A stretch of DNA of 64,000 nt from CAIODY01 sp046051225 (GTDB lineage Bacteria; Bacteroidota; Bacteroidia; Chitinophagales; CAIODY01): assembly GCA_046051225.1 (NCBI GenBank), contig JBJOOR010000004.1:1-64000 (forward strand). Direction: 5' to 3'. The position numbers and the translations under genes were made by a program. The notes below the pieces were generated by a model. That model saw nothing but the letters and a program-made list of their open reading frames with translations, made no database searches and was not told the DNA's origin. Below, one piece after another: positions 35,342-45,047 of the stretch; within the stretch, counting starts at the first letter, position 1, and the number at the start of each line of letters is the position of its first letter.

Positions 35342-36265
35342 CTATTCGTTGAAAATCAATTTACCATTTTCAATTATTCTGCCCAAAGCATTAGTAATGC
35401 TGAATAAATAAGTACCAGCGGCTAAATTATTTCTTTCAATTGATGTTTCAGCTTCTTTCAAATTTTTATTCAAAACTTGTTGCCCAATTAAATTATACAA
35501 ATGAAATTGCAAGGCTTCATTTGTGTTTTTTGAAATAGTAAATGTTGATGTGGTTGGGTTGGGGAAGATATTTACAAAATGTATTGCATTTAATTCATTA
35601 ATTCCGCTACCTAAATCAACATGTGTAATCATGAAATCTTTAATAATCCATCCTGCTTTATTTGTTTGAATTGAATCGCTAATAAAATGAAAACGAATGG
35701 CAATGCTGTCATAATTAGACTTTTTTACTCGAACTGGAAAAAACCATATAAACTCAACCCTTGAAGTTATCCAAGAACTTTGATTACCTGAAAAACCAAA
35801 GCCTCTGTTTACTAAAGTATCATTTGTCGCATAAAAATTTTCAGTACAAATTGCCTCTGGAAAATTTCCAAAACCAGAAACAATTGGCTTCCAAACACTA
35901 TCTAGTGTATTGAAATATTCAATATATCCCCCATCTAACATTTTGTCCGTCTCAAATTTATGAGTAAAGCTAATTATAATATTACTATAAAATATTGGGG
36001 TTTTAATTTCAAAAAACGAATGATTGTTTTTGGGATATACATTAACTGAATCTGTAAACACACCATTGGTATTTCCGAAAAAGGATTTGTTGGAAACACC
36101 TTGCTGCCAAATATTTTGAATAGAAGTATCAAGCGATATTAAATGGCATGAAGAAATGAAATTACAACTATCCAAATTTTTAGAACCAATACCCCAATTA
36201 ATCTGTGCATCAGCTTTTGCAATAAATAGTATTGAAATAAAAATCAGTAATAAATATTTTTTCAT
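35342..36265 (-). CDS. T9SS-sorted secreted protein
   Basis: I choose the ATG at 36265 (MKKYLLLIFISILFIAKADA), the start of a signal peptide, rather than an ATG ten codons upstream. The 307-residue product has a beta-rich body that resembles a carbohydrate- or protein-binding jelly roll (NNHSFFEIKTPIFYSNIIIS, YNTLDSVWKPIVSGF-like strands). A T9SS tail closes it (NIFPNPTTSTFTIS, LYNLIGQQVLNK, LAAGTYLFSITN). The cargo function is unknown. Confidence 0.8.
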   Translation of the reverse strand: MKKYLLLIFISILFIAKADAQINWGIGSKNLDSCNFISSCHLISLDTSIQNIWQQGVSNKSFFGNTNGVFTDSVNVYPKNNHSFFEIKTPIFYSNIIISFTHKFETDKMLDGGYIEYFNTLDSVWKPIVSGFGNFPEAICTENFYATNDTLVNRGFGFSGNQSSWITSRVEFIWFFPVRVKKSNYDSIAIRFHFISDSIQTNKAGWIIKDFMITHVDLGSGINELNAIHFVNIFPNPTTSTFTISKNTNEALQFHLYNLIGQQVLNKNLKEAETSIERNNLAAGTYLFSITNALGRIIENGKLIFNE

Positions 36266-36391
36266 GCTTATTAAATTTGATTTAAAATTAATCATTTTTT
36301 TAATTTATGGGTAAATAAAAATTTACATTTTGGTTTCAAAAAATGTTGTACTTTTTCGAGCATCATTTTCATCTATACAAATGTATTTATT

Positions 36392-38221
36392 ATGATAAAA
36401 AAAATAAGTTGGTTCTTAGTTATTTCTATAGTTATAGCATCGTGTGGCAATAACAAAAAACATATTGCCGAGTTTGATAACAAAACAGTGTTTACAGGTA
36501 TTGGCGGCAAAAAATTTATTCATAATGATGATGCCAAATGGAATCCATCATGGCGAAAAGATAATGTGGTTATTGTTCATTTTGCTGGCGAACCAATTAG
36601 CTTACATCCAGCTAATGCCAGCGACGAACCCCGATTTATTATTAATAATTATACACAAAAATTTTTGGTGCGTTGGGGTTTAGAAAACTATGATGTAGTG
36701 CCCGATTTGGTTACTAATATGGGAATTATTTCTAATGATAAATTGCAATACACTTATCAATTGCGAAGCGAAGCAAAATGGGATGATGGTTCATCAATTA
36801 CAGCCAAAGATGTATTGTTTACACTGAAAGTTTTAAAGTGTTCGCTAACTAATAATCCGCAAAGCAAAAGCGCTTTGGATAATTTGAAAGCAATAGAATT
36901 GGATGAAAAAAATCCATTGCAATTTACTTTTGTATTTAACCAAGAGCATATCCAAAATGCTGATTTCATGGCTGATTATCCTATTCTTCAACAATCATTT
37001 TTTGATAAAAATAAAGTGATGGATAACTACAGTTATGTGCAATTAAGCGATGCCAATTTTAAAGCCGAACTACAAAAAGATTTAGCCAATTTCGAAAAAG
37101 AATTTAATGATGCCAAATACGGTAATGATGTTAAATTACTTACTGGTGCTGGGGCTTACAAAGTTTCGGAATGGAATAAAGGACAATCTATTACATTAAT
37201 TAAAAAGCAAAATTATTGGGCTGCCAACAGCAATTTAATTTATGATAAAGCATTACCCGAAAAAATTATTTTTAAAATAAATACCGATGCTAATTCAACT
37301 ATGCTCGAATTTAAAAAACAAGAAATTGATGTAAGCAGCAGCCTTTCAACAGCCAAATTATTAGAGCTTCGAGCGGATAGCAATTTTAATAAAAACTATT
37401 ATAGTTATTTTTTAAGTACACCTAATTACACTTATGCATCCTTCAACACAAAACCCGATGGCAAAAAACATAAATTAATTTTTATAGATAAAAATGTTCG
37501 CCGTGCATTTGCATTACTTACGCCAGCCGATGATATTATTAAAGTAGTTTTTAAAGGAGCACCAAGCCGCATTGCTTCGGTGGTTTCGCCCATGAAAAAA
37601 GCTTATGATTCCACTTTAAAATTGTTGCCTTTAGATATATCTCAAGCCACAAAATTATTGGATGATGCAGGTTGGATAGACAGTAATAAAGATGGCATTA
37701 GAGACAAAAAAATAAATGGCGAAACAGTAGAGTTGATATTTGATATTAACTTGATGAACAACATGCCCGAATGGAAAGATGTGGCAATGTTGATGGCAGA
37801 ATCATTTGCAAAAGTGGGTGCAAAATTAAATTTAAACGTGGTAGATTTTTCGGTATGGAAAGAAAAAGCAAGAGCGCATGATTTTGATATGTTGTTAGGC
37901 GTTTGGGGTGGTTATAGTGGCCCTGATGATTTTTCGCAATTATGGAAAACCGAAGGCTGGCAAAAACATGGCGATAATTATAGCGGATTTGGCGATGAAT
38001 CAACAAATAAATTGATTGATTCTATAAAATTTACCATTGATGAAACCAAACGAAATGAAATGACCAAGCACTTTCAAAAAATAGTATATAATGAACAACC
38101 TTACATTTTTTTGTTTGCCAATACCCGAAGAGTTATAATACATAAGCGTTTTGGCAATGCAGATATGTATTTGCAAAGACCAAATTTTGCTTTAAACAAT
38201 TTGCGAATACTGGCAAAATAA
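36392..38221 (+). CDS. Peptide/solute-binding lipoprotein of an ABC transporter (SBP family 5)
   Basis: This is the DppA/OppA-type extracellular solute-binding family. A lipobox (SIVIASCGN) shows it is a lipoprotein. Family blocks include GEPISLHPANASDEPR, the motif LRSEAKWDDGSSITAKDVLF near residue 125, GAGAYKVSEWNKGQSITL and NKNVRRAFALLTP-type sequence. The 609-residue length is at the long end for the family. The matching ATPase may be the double-domain protein at 41385-43166. No permease genes are in the window, so the partners are scattered. Confidence 0.9.
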   Translation: MIKKISWFLVISIVIASCGNNKKHIAEFDNKTVFTGIGGKKFIHNDDAKWNPSWRKDNVVIVHFAGEPISLHPANASDEPRFIINNYTQKFLVRWGLENYDVVPDLVTNMGIISNDKLQYTYQLRSEAKWDDGSSITAKDVLFTLKVLKCSLTNNPQSKSALDNLKAIELDEKNPLQFTFVFNQEHIQNADFMADYPILQQSFFDKNKVMDNYSYVQLSDANFKAELQKDLANFEKEFNDAKYGNDVKLLTGAGAYKVSEWNKGQSITLIKKQNYWAANSNLIYDKALPEKIIFKINTDANSTMLEFKKQEIDVSSSLSTAKLLELRADSNFNKNYYSYFLSTPNYTYASFNTKPDGKKHKLIFIDKNVRRAFALLTPADDIIKVVFKGAPSRIASVVSPMKKAYDSTLKLLPLDISQATKLLDDAGWIDSNKDGIRDKKINGETVELIFDINLMNNMPEWKDVAMLMAESFAKVGAKLNLNVVDFSVWKEKARAHDFDMLLGVWGGYSGPDDFSQLWKTEGWQKHGDNYSGFGDESTNKLIDSIKFTIDETKRNEMTKHFQKIVYNEQPYIFLFANTRRVIIHKRFGNADMYLQRPNFALNNLRILAK

Positions 38222-38250
38222 AATTCATACAACCTTTTTTTGTTTGATAT

Positions 38251-38280
38251 TTGAATATCAGCACAAAAAACTTACATTTG
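38251..38280 (+). promoter_or_regulatory. Canonical promoter of the PpiD-like gene
   Basis: TTG at 38251-38253 is followed after exactly 19 bases by TACATTTG at 38273-38280. This is a full match to the Bacteroidota promoter consensus, 63 bases before the ATG at 38344. Confidence 0.75.
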
Positions 38281-38343
38281 CAACCCTTGTTTAAAAAACA
38301 TATTCATTTTAATTATAAAACAAAAAAATAATTTTTTAAAACC

Positions 38344-40449
38344 ATGGCTATTATTGGTAAAATCAGAGAACGTTTTGGTGTGGTAGTTTCCATCGTAATT
38401 GGCTTATCGCTGTTAGGCTTCTTATTAATGTCTGCCTTAAATAGTGAATCTTCATTGTTTCGTAATAGAGACACTGTGATAGCTAAAGTAGATGGCAAAA
38501 AAATAGAATTCAACGAGTTTGCTTCGCTTGAAAACAGAAATACCGAACAGTATGAAATGTTTAATTCAAATGGAAAAGCAATTGATGAATCAGTTCGTCA
38601 AAGTATTCGTGATCAAAGTTGGGGTGAGTTAATTCAAAATACTTTAATGCAAAATAAGTATGATGAATTAGGTATTATAGTAACTACCGAAGAAATGCAA
38701 GCTCAATTGGCTGGCAACACACCCCATCAGATAATTCGTCAACAATTTGGCGACCCAAAAACGGGTCAATTTTCGCCATCAAATGTTACTCGTTTTTTAA
38801 ATAGCGATGAGTTTAAAAACAATAAAGAAAATGTTCAAAAGCGTTGGATGTTTATTAAAGATTATGTGAATAAAGATAGATTCACTAACAAATACAATAA
38901 ACTAATCACCAAAGGATTTTATGTACCTAAATTCATGGTAGATATGGATGCTAAAGAAAAAGGCGATAAAGCGAATATTAAATTTGCTTATATACCTTAT
39001 ACCACTATTGCTGATGATAAAGTAAAACCTACTGAAGATGAAATTAAGCAATATGCCGAAAAACATATTCGCCAATTTGCAAAAGAAGAAGAAGAGCGTA
39101 AAATTGATTTTGTATCATTTGATTTGGCACCTAGTGCCGATGATATTGCCAAAGCAAATAATTCGTTAGCCATATTAGTTGATTCATTTCATCGTACAAA
39201 AAATGATTCGTTATTAGTTACAGCAAATTCTGAAATGGATGTTGATGGTAGATTTTATACAAAAGCTACAATGCCAAGTTCAATAAAAGATACATTCTTT
39301 TCAAAACCTGTAAAAACAGTAGTAGGACCATATACCGAAGCAGGATTCATTAAAATTTCGAAAATAGTGAGTCGTAAATTAATGCCAGATTCAGTAAAAG
39401 CTAGCCATATATTATTAGCTGCTCAAGGTGATACAACTGCTATTAATAGAAGAGCCGATAGCATTTTAACCGCTATTAAAAAAGGAGCAAACTTTGCTGA
39501 TTTGGCTAGAAAATATTCAGCCGACCCTAATTCAAAAAACAAAGGTGGTGATTTAGGCTATTTGCCTCAAGGCATCATCAGCCCCGATTTTAGCAACACT
39601 TGTTTTAATAATAAAAAAGGTGATGTTAAAAAAGTAACTACTCAATATGGTGTTCATATAGTCTTTATAGCTGATCAAAAAGGCATAAACAATAATGTAC
39701 AAGTATTTACAATTGCGAAAAGCCTTCATCCAAGCCACGAAACAGAAAAATCTGTAACCAATAAAGCAAATGAGTTTGCAGCCAAAAATAATACCGCTGC
39801 TGCATTTGATGCTGCTGCTAAAAACTTAGGTGTTCAAAACAGAAGCATTAAGCAAAATGATGCAAGCATTATGGGTATTAATGGAAGTGCTAGAGAGTTA
39901 ATTAAAAGCTTTGTATATAATGACGATACAAAAATTGGCACTGTATCAACAGTATTTACGATTGACAATAAATTGATAGTGGCTAAGCTTACTTCAATAG
40001 CCGAAAAAGGAAAAGCTGATATTGAAACCAATAAAGGCATGATTGAAAATGAAATAAGAAAACAAAAGAAAGTAGAAATGATTTCGAAAGACATGACTGC
40101 AAAATTAGCAGGTAAATCTTCAATACAAGATGCTGCAGCTGCTTTGGGCGATACAGTTCATACAGCTAAAGGATTGTCTTTTGGTCAACCATTTATGTCA
40201 ATTGGATTTGAACCCGAAGTAGTAGGAACAGCATTTGGCTTAAAACAAGGTGCTATTTCTAAACCAGTAGCTGGCAATGCAGGTGTATTTATTGTTACTA
40301 CTGAAAGTATTGAAGCCGCACAACCCAATCCTATGATGAATAATAAAGCCAATCTTGAAAATCAATATAGCAGTGGAATTGAATACAGATTATTAAGTGA
40401 ATTGAAAAAACATACGGATATAAAGGATAACAGAAGTAAATTTTTCTAA
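38344..40449 (+). CDS. ppiD: PpiD-like periplasmic chaperone/peptidyl-prolyl isomerase
   Basis: The 701-residue protein begins with a single membrane anchor (FGVVVSIVIGLSLLGFLLMS) and an N-terminal SurA/PpiD-type chaperone domain. A parvulin domain follows in the middle at about residues 350-440: VKASHILLAAQGD, then FADLARKYSADPNS, GGDLGYLPQG and TQYGVHIVFI. A second, degenerate parvulin-like segment follows. It should help fold outer-membrane and secreted proteins at the inner-membrane surface. The gene has its own promoter and terminator. PpiD is the best name by architecture. Confidence 0.9.
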   Translation: MAIIGKIRERFGVVVSIVIGLSLLGFLLMSALNSESSLFRNRDTVIAKVDGKKIEFNEFASLENRNTEQYEMFNSNGKAIDESVRQSIRDQSWGELIQNTLMQNKYDELGIIVTTEEMQAQLAGNTPHQIIRQQFGDPKTGQFSPSNVTRFLNSDEFKNNKENVQKRWMFIKDYVNKDRFTNKYNKLITKGFYVPKFMVDMDAKEKGDKANIKFAYIPYTTIADDKVKPTEDEIKQYAEKHIRQFAKEEEERKIDFVSFDLAPSADDIAKANNSLAILVDSFHRTKNDSLLVTANSEMDVDGRFYTKATMPSSIKDTFFSKPVKTVVGPYTEAGFIKISKIVSRKLMPDSVKASHILLAAQGDTTAINRRADSILTAIKKGANFADLARKYSADPNSKNKGGDLGYLPQGIISPDFSNTCFNNKKGDVKKVTTQYGVHIVFIADQKGINNNVQVFTIAKSLHPSHETEKSVTNKANEFAAKNNTAAAFDAAAKNLGVQNRSIKQNDASIMGINGSARELIKSFVYNDDTKIGTVSTVFTIDNKLIVAKLTSIAEKGKADIETNKGMIENEIRKQKKVEMISKDMTAKLAGKSSIQDAAAALGDTVHTAKGLSFGQPFMSIGFEPEVVGTAFGLKQGAISKPVAGNAGVFIVTTESIEAAQPNPMMNNKANLENQYSSGIEYRLLSELKKHTDIKDNRSKFF

Positions 40450-40459
40450 TTACTGATTT

Positions 40460-40501
40460 GAAACAAAAAAAGGCAATCGTACGATTGCCTTTTTTTGTTT
40501 C
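40460..40501. terminator. Terminator, perfect 42-base palindrome
   Basis: The 21 bases from GAAACAAAAAAAGGCAATCG to the centre are repeated exactly in inverted form. They give A- and T-flanked arms with a GC-richer core (GGCAATCGT / ACGATTGCC). It lies 11 bases after the ppiD stop. There is no unpaired loop sequence, so the tip bases must open to turn. Confidence 0.9.
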
Positions 40502-40638
40502 AAAAAGTTTTTTACTTATCAATACAATTTACAAAATTGTAAAATAACATGACTAGCATTATGCAGTGCCAACTAAAAAAATTGTTAAATCAATTTTTAT
40601 TTTTCGTTTCAATACCATAGAATAAATATTTTTACAGC

Positions 40639-41388
40639 ATGAAAAAAATAGTATTGTTCGTTTTTCTTTTTATAGGATATCAGTATGCAAAAGCTGATAA
40701 AGCCAATACTTTATGGCAATTGGCTAATCATGCTTATCAAAATAAAAACTATACAGCAGCTATTAATTTATATGATAGCATGATACAGCAACATATTGAT
40801 AATGCTGAATTGTACTATAATGCAGGCAATGCATATTTCAAAAACCATCAAATGGGCATGGCAGTGTGGTGTTATGAAAAAGCCCATCAACTTGCGCCTA
40901 ATGATGAAGATGTAGAAACTAATTTGAAAATTTCAAATCTTAGGTTAATAGATAAATTTGAAGCTACACCCGATTTCTTTTTATTCCTTTATTGGAAAAA
41001 TATATTACATTTTTTCAGTTCTGATACATGGTGCATAATAGGCATTTCTTTTCTTTGGATAATGCTAATAGGTTGGTTATTATACTACTTTTCATTTTCA
41101 TATACCGCAGTTGGAAAATGGCTTATTTGGTTAGGATTGGTATTAGGTATTTTATTTTCATTCATCGGTTGGCAATCAAATTTGCTTTCAGTTAATACCA
41201 AATCGGCAATTATTATTTCATCAAATAGTACCATAAAAGCCGCACCCGATGTATCATCAACTGATTTATTTATACTACACGAAGGCACTAAGGTATTAGA
41301 ACTTAAATTAAGCAATGGTTGGCGAAATATAAGACTTAGTGATGGCAAAGTTGGTTGGTGCTTAACATCGGATTTGAAAGAAATTTAA
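40639..41388 (+). CDS. BatE-like TPR and SH3 domain membrane protein
   Basis: A signal peptide leads into TPR repeats (LWQLANHAYQNKNYTAAINL, then ELYYNAGNAYFKNHQMGMAV). Two membrane helices follow (WCIIGISFLWIMLIGWLLYY and WLIWLGLVLGILFSFIGW). A C-terminal bacterial SH3-type domain ends the protein (STIKAAPDVSSTDLFILHEG, WRNIRLSDGKVGWC). This order is that of BatE from the Bacteroides aerotolerance (Bat) operon. The other bat genes and the MoxR ATPase are absent here, so the role is inferred only from architecture. The stop overlaps the convergent ABC gene by 4 bases. Confidence 0.82.
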   Translation: MKKIVLFVFLFIGYQYAKADKANTLWQLANHAYQNKNYTAAINLYDSMIQQHIDNAELYYNAGNAYFKNHQMGMAVWCYEKAHQLAPNDEDVETNLKISNLRLIDKFEATPDFFLFLYWKNILHFFSSDTWCIIGISFLWIMLIGWLLYYFSFSYTAVGKWLIWLGLVLGILFSFIGWQSNLLSVNTKSAIIISSNSTIKAAPDVSSTDLFILHEGTKVLELKLSNGWRNIRLSDGKVGWCLTSDLKEI

Positions 41389-43166
41389 TACCGATTAGAA
41401 ATTGCTGCTAATAATTTTTTAGTATAATCGGTTTGTGGGTTTTGCAAAATTTCATGAGCCGAATTATTTTCTTCTATCGCCCCATTATTCATTACCATAA
41501 TTCTATCACTAATAAAATTTACAACCGCTAAATCGTGCGAAATAAATAAGCATGAAAAATTAATTTCATTTTTTAAATCAACCAATAAATTCAACACCTG
41601 TGCTTGAATGCTTACATCTAAATTAGAAACAGGTTCATCGGTTATAACACACAGCGGCTCAACGGCTAAAGCACGTGCAATAACAATTCGCTGCCGTTGA
41701 CCACCACTTAATTGATGTGGATAATGATGATAATAATCAGCCGATAGATTTACTTTTTGCAACCAATCTATTACTTTTTCTTTTCGCTGTTTTTCATTGC
41801 CATATAAGCCATAAATTTTTAAACCTTCTTCAATTGCATCACCAATTTTTATTCGTGGATTAAGGCTTGAATACGAATCTTGAAATATAAATTGTAGTTG
41901 TTTTTTTATAGCTAAATTATCGTTGCTACTACTATTTATTTTCCAAAACTCTTTCTTTTTTATAACCTCACCCTTTGTTCCCTCTCCAAAGGAAGAGGGA
42001 TTTGTGAGTTTTGAAAAATAGGATGCTATATTTTTTCCATTAAACAATATTTCGCCTTCAGTTATTTTATTCAAACCCACAATTGCCTTACCAATAGTTG
42101 TTTTACCACTTCCGCTTTCGCCCACCAAACCCAATGTTTCTCCTTTTTTTATTTCGAACGAAATATTTTTTACTGCTTTAAAATTATTTGATTTAAGTAA
42201 CCAATTTTTATTTACTGCATATTCAACCGATACATTTTTTACCTCTAAAATATTTTCTCGTTGGCTTAATTCTGTTACTCTTTTTTGTTGTGTTGCAACC
42301 GATATTTCGTTACTATTTTGATTTTCATTTTCAAAATCATGTATTGTTGTAAGTCGTTCTGCTTTTATTTTTAAAGAAGGCTTGCATGCCAGCAATGCTT
42401 TAGTATAGTTGTGTTTCGGGCGATTTATCATTTCATCTTTTAATCCTTGTTCTACAATTTCACCATCCTTCATCACCATAATTCTATCAGCCAAATCTGC
42501 CACCAAACCTATATCGTGCGATATAAAAAGCATGCTCATTTTATTTTCTTGTTGCAGCTTTTTCATCAACTTAATGATGGAAGCTTGTATGGTTACATCT
42601 AGCGCCGTTGTTGGTTCGTCGGCAATTAATAAAGTAGGTTGATTACATATTGCCATGGCAATCATTACCCGTTGTTTTTGTCCGCCGCTTAATTGATGCG
42701 AATATTTTTCGAAAACAATTTCAGCATTATCTAATTCTACTTTTTTAAACCAATGTAATGTTTGTGTTGCGGCTTCTTTTTTCGAAATATTTTGGTGTGT
42801 TAAAATGGCTTCCATCACTTGTTCGCCACAAGTAAATACAGGATTTAAAGAAGTCATTGGTTCTTGAAAAATCATGGAAATTTCTTTGCCTCTTAATTTT
42901 CTAATTTCAGATTCTTTTAAATTCATCAAATTCACAACTGAATTTTCGTTATCAAAAAAATTAAATTTATCAGCCAAAATGCTTGTTGCATTTTTATCCA
43001 ACAATTGCATAATGGAAAGTGCAGTAACAGATTTTCCACTTCCCGATTCGCCCACCAATCCAACAATTTCGCCTTTACCAATATCAAAACTGATTTGGTT
43101 TACCGCTTTACTTTGCGAAGTAAAACCGATGCTAAGATTTTTTATTTGTAATAAATTTGAATTCAT
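41385..43166 (-). CDS. Double-ATPase ABC transporter protein (Dpp/Opp type) with repeat-encoded insert
   Basis: One 593-residue chain carries two ABC ATPase domains like YejF/GsiA. Domain 1 has Walker A GLVGESGSGKSVTALS, signature LSGGQKQR and Walker B LLIADEPTTALDV. Domain 2 has GLVGESGSGKTTIGKA, LSGGQRQR and VITDEPVSNLDVS. It should power peptide or nickel uptake with unlinked permeases. The ATG at 43166 (MNSNLLQIKNLS) is preferred over upstream starts. Between Walker A and the Q-loop of domain 2 there is an extra segment of about 25 residues containing NPSSFGEGTKGEV. It is encoded by a palindromic element at 41967-42008 and is absent from normal family members. Confidence 0.93.
   Translation of the reverse strand: MNSNLLQIKNLSIGFTSQSKAVNQISFDIGKGEIVGLVGESGSGKSVTALSIMQLLDKNATSILADKFNFFDNENSVVNLMNLKESEIRKLRGKEISMIFQEPMTSLNPVFTCGEQVMEAILTHQNISKKEAATQTLHWFKKVELDNAEIVFEKYSHQLSGGQKQRVMIAMAICNQPTLLIADEPTTALDVTIQASIIKLMKKLQQENKMSMLFISHDIGLVADLADRIMVMKDGEIVEQGLKDEMINRPKHNYTKALLACKPSLKIKAERLTTIHDFENENQNSNEISVATQQKRVTELSQRENILEVKNVSVEYAVNKNWLLKSNNFKAVKNISFEIKKGETLGLVGESGSGKTTIGKAIVGLNKITEGEILFNGKNIASYFSKLTNPSSFGEGTKGEVIKKKEFWKINSSSNDNLAIKKQLQFIFQDSYSSLNPRIKIGDAIEEGLKIYGLYGNEKQRKEKVIDWLQKVNLSADYYHHYPHQLSGGQRQRIVIARALAVEPLCVITDEPVSNLDVSIQAQVLNLLVDLKNEINFSCLFISHDLAVVNFISDRIMVMNNGAIEENNSAHEILQNPQTDYTKKLLAAISNRY
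41967..42008. repeat. Palindromic element inserted in the ABC ATPase coding sequence
   Basis: CTCAC (41967-41971) pairs with GTGAG (42004-42008). Inside, CCCTCTCC pairs with GGAAGAGGG apart from one bulge, around an AAA loop. Read on the minus strand it keeps the ABC gene open and encodes PSSFGEGTKGEV. It is homologous in DNA sequence to the element at 52034-52067 in an unrelated gene: both share TTGGAGAGGG and GGGTGAGGTTA on the minus strand. Confidence 0.82.
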
Positions 43167-43288
43167 GATTGGCTTTGAAGCTACAGCAAGATACATCAAA
43201 AGTAAATTAGCATTAAAAAACAATTCGAAAAAAAATCTGTTTCAGTTCAATAACTAATTTTTTAAATTGAACTTTGCGTTTATAATTA

Positions 43289-44959
43289 ATGAAAGAAATA
43301 ATCAGTTTATTGCCTTATTTTAAACGCTACAAATGGCTGTTGGCAGGTGGTGTGGCATGTGTAATTTTGCAAAATGTATTTAATGTATTCATTCCAATAA
43401 GTGTTCGTGGAGCGTTTAATACGGTGCAACAAGTTTTAATTTCGAAAGATGAAACTACATTAAGTTCAGTGATTTTAAAATTTGCATTTATAGTTGTAGG
43501 CTTAGCAATTCTTCGTGGTTTGTTTATGTTTTTAATGCGTCAAACTTTAATTGTAATGAGCCGCCGAATGGAGTTTGACCAACGCAACGATATTTACAAT
43601 CATTACCAATCTTTAGATTCAACATTTTTTAAATTAAATCGTACTGGCGATTTAATGGCAAGGCTTACCGAAGATGTAAGCCGTGTAAGAAACTTTACTG
43701 GCCCAGCTTTGATGTATTTAGGCAATTTAATTACATTGATTATTTTGGTGGTGTATGTAATGTTTCATGTAAATAGCTCGTTGGCTATATATGCATTAAT
43801 GCCATTGCCCATACTTTCATTATCAGTTTATTTTGTAAATCAAATTATTAATAAACGAAGCGAAAAAATACAATCGCAATTATCAAATCTTACTACCATC
43901 AGCCAAGAAACTTTTAGCGGTGTAAGAGTTATACAATCATTTGTTCAAGAAAAAGCTGTTCAATTGCATTTTGAAAAAGAAACAAAAAAGTATAAAACGC
44001 TTTCTATTTCGTTGGCAAAAGTTGAAGCCGTTTATTTTCCATTATTAGGATTGTTAATTGGTGTAAGTACGATTGGTGTAATCTGGAAAGGCGGACACTT
44101 GGTGGCTTTGAATCAAATTTCGACAGGGCATATTGCCGAATTTATTTTGTATGTAACCATGTTGGTTTGGCCTGTTACATCGTTAGGTTGGGTAGCTAGC
44201 ACCATTCAACGAGCCATTGTTTCGCAACGCCGCATCAACGAATTTTTAGATACAAAACCTGCCATCGAAAATTCTGCAATTGATACTAATTTAAAATTTG
44301 AAGGCGAAATTGAATTTAAAAATGTTTCGCTTACTTATGCTAACACAGGCATAAAAGCCTTGCAGAATGTAAGTTTTAAAATTAAAGCTGGCGAAAAAAT
44401 TGCTATCATTGGTAAAAACGGAATTGGTAAAACTACCATTGCACAATTATTAACCCGAATGATTGAAACCACTGATGGCGAAATTTTTATTGATGGTAAA
44501 AAAATTAAAGACATTAATTTGTTTCAATTGCGAAGCCATATTGGCTATGTGCCACAAGATGTTTTTTTATTTAGTGATACCGTGAAAGAAAATATTTTAT
44601 TTGGTACAGATGAAAAATTAAAACAAACCGAAATAGAATATTTTGCAAAAATGTCGGCCATTGATGATGAAATAAAAAGATTGCCAAATGGCTACGAAAC
44701 CATGATTGGTGAACGTGGTGTAACATTAAGTGGCGGACAAAAACAACGTATTTCAATAGCCCGTGCATTAATAAAAAATCCTTCTATTTTATTATTAGAT
44801 GATTGCCTATCAGCCGTAGATGCTGCAACCGAAGCAACATTGATGCAAAACTTTAGTACTATTTTTAAAGGTAAAACGGTAATTAATATCACTCATCGCA
44901 AAGCGCATTTAGGTGTGTATGATAAAGTGTATGAGTTAGGTGAAAACGGAATGGAATAG
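43289..44959 (+). CDS. ABC transporter, fused permease-ATPase (MsbA/LmrA type)
   Basis: The 556-residue half-transporter has six membrane helices in the first 310 residues. The coupling region is seen in QETFSGVRVIQSFVQEK. The ATPase domain has Walker A AIIGKNGIGKTTIAQL, Q-loop YVPQDVFLFSDT, signature LSGGQKQR and Walker B LLLDDCLSAVDAATE. The Walker B catalytic Glu position reads D in LLLDDC. In canonical exporters this is usually DE, so ATP hydrolysis at this site may be slowed or asymmetric. It probably dimerises and exports a lipid or hydrophobic compound. The substrate is unknown. Confidence 0.9.
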   Translation: MKEIISLLPYFKRYKWLLAGGVACVILQNVFNVFIPISVRGAFNTVQQVLISKDETTLSSVILKFAFIVVGLAILRGLFMFLMRQTLIVMSRRMEFDQRNDIYNHYQSLDSTFFKLNRTGDLMARLTEDVSRVRNFTGPALMYLGNLITLIILVVYVMFHVNSSLAIYALMPLPILSLSVYFVNQIINKRSEKIQSQLSNLTTISQETFSGVRVIQSFVQEKAVQLHFEKETKKYKTLSISLAKVEAVYFPLLGLLIGVSTIGVIWKGGHLVALNQISTGHIAEFILYVTMLVWPVTSLGWVASTIQRAIVSQRRINEFLDTKPAIENSAIDTNLKFEGEIEFKNVSLTYANTGIKALQNVSFKIKAGEKIAIIGKNGIGKTTIAQLLTRMIETTDGEIFIDGKKIKDINLFQLRSHIGYVPQDVFLFSDTVKENILFGTDEKLKQTEIEYFAKMSAIDDEIKRLPNGYETMIGERGVTLSGGQKQRISIARALIKNPSILLLDDCLSAVDAATEATLMQNFSTIFKGKTVINITHRKAHLGVYDKVYELGENGME

Positions 44960-44999
44960 AAATAAAAATACGCCCCTTTTCAAAATTTACTTATTATGC

Positions 45000-45028
45000 T
45001 TGTTTTTAAGTAGAACTCATTAAATTTG
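45000..45028 (+). promoter_or_regulatory. Promoter of the 77-residue-repeat protein gene
   Basis: TTG at 45000-45002 is followed after 18 bases by TAAATTTG at 45021-45028, an exact -7 box. The ATG at 45048 is 20 bases further on. Confidence 0.65.
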
Positions 45029-45047
45029 TCTTCCCAAAAAAAATAAT

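Noticed and set aside
36392..43166. A complete peptide ABC operon (binding protein plus ATPase)
   Set aside because: The two genes are on opposite strands, separated by unrelated genes and lack permeases nearby, so they cannot be called one operon.
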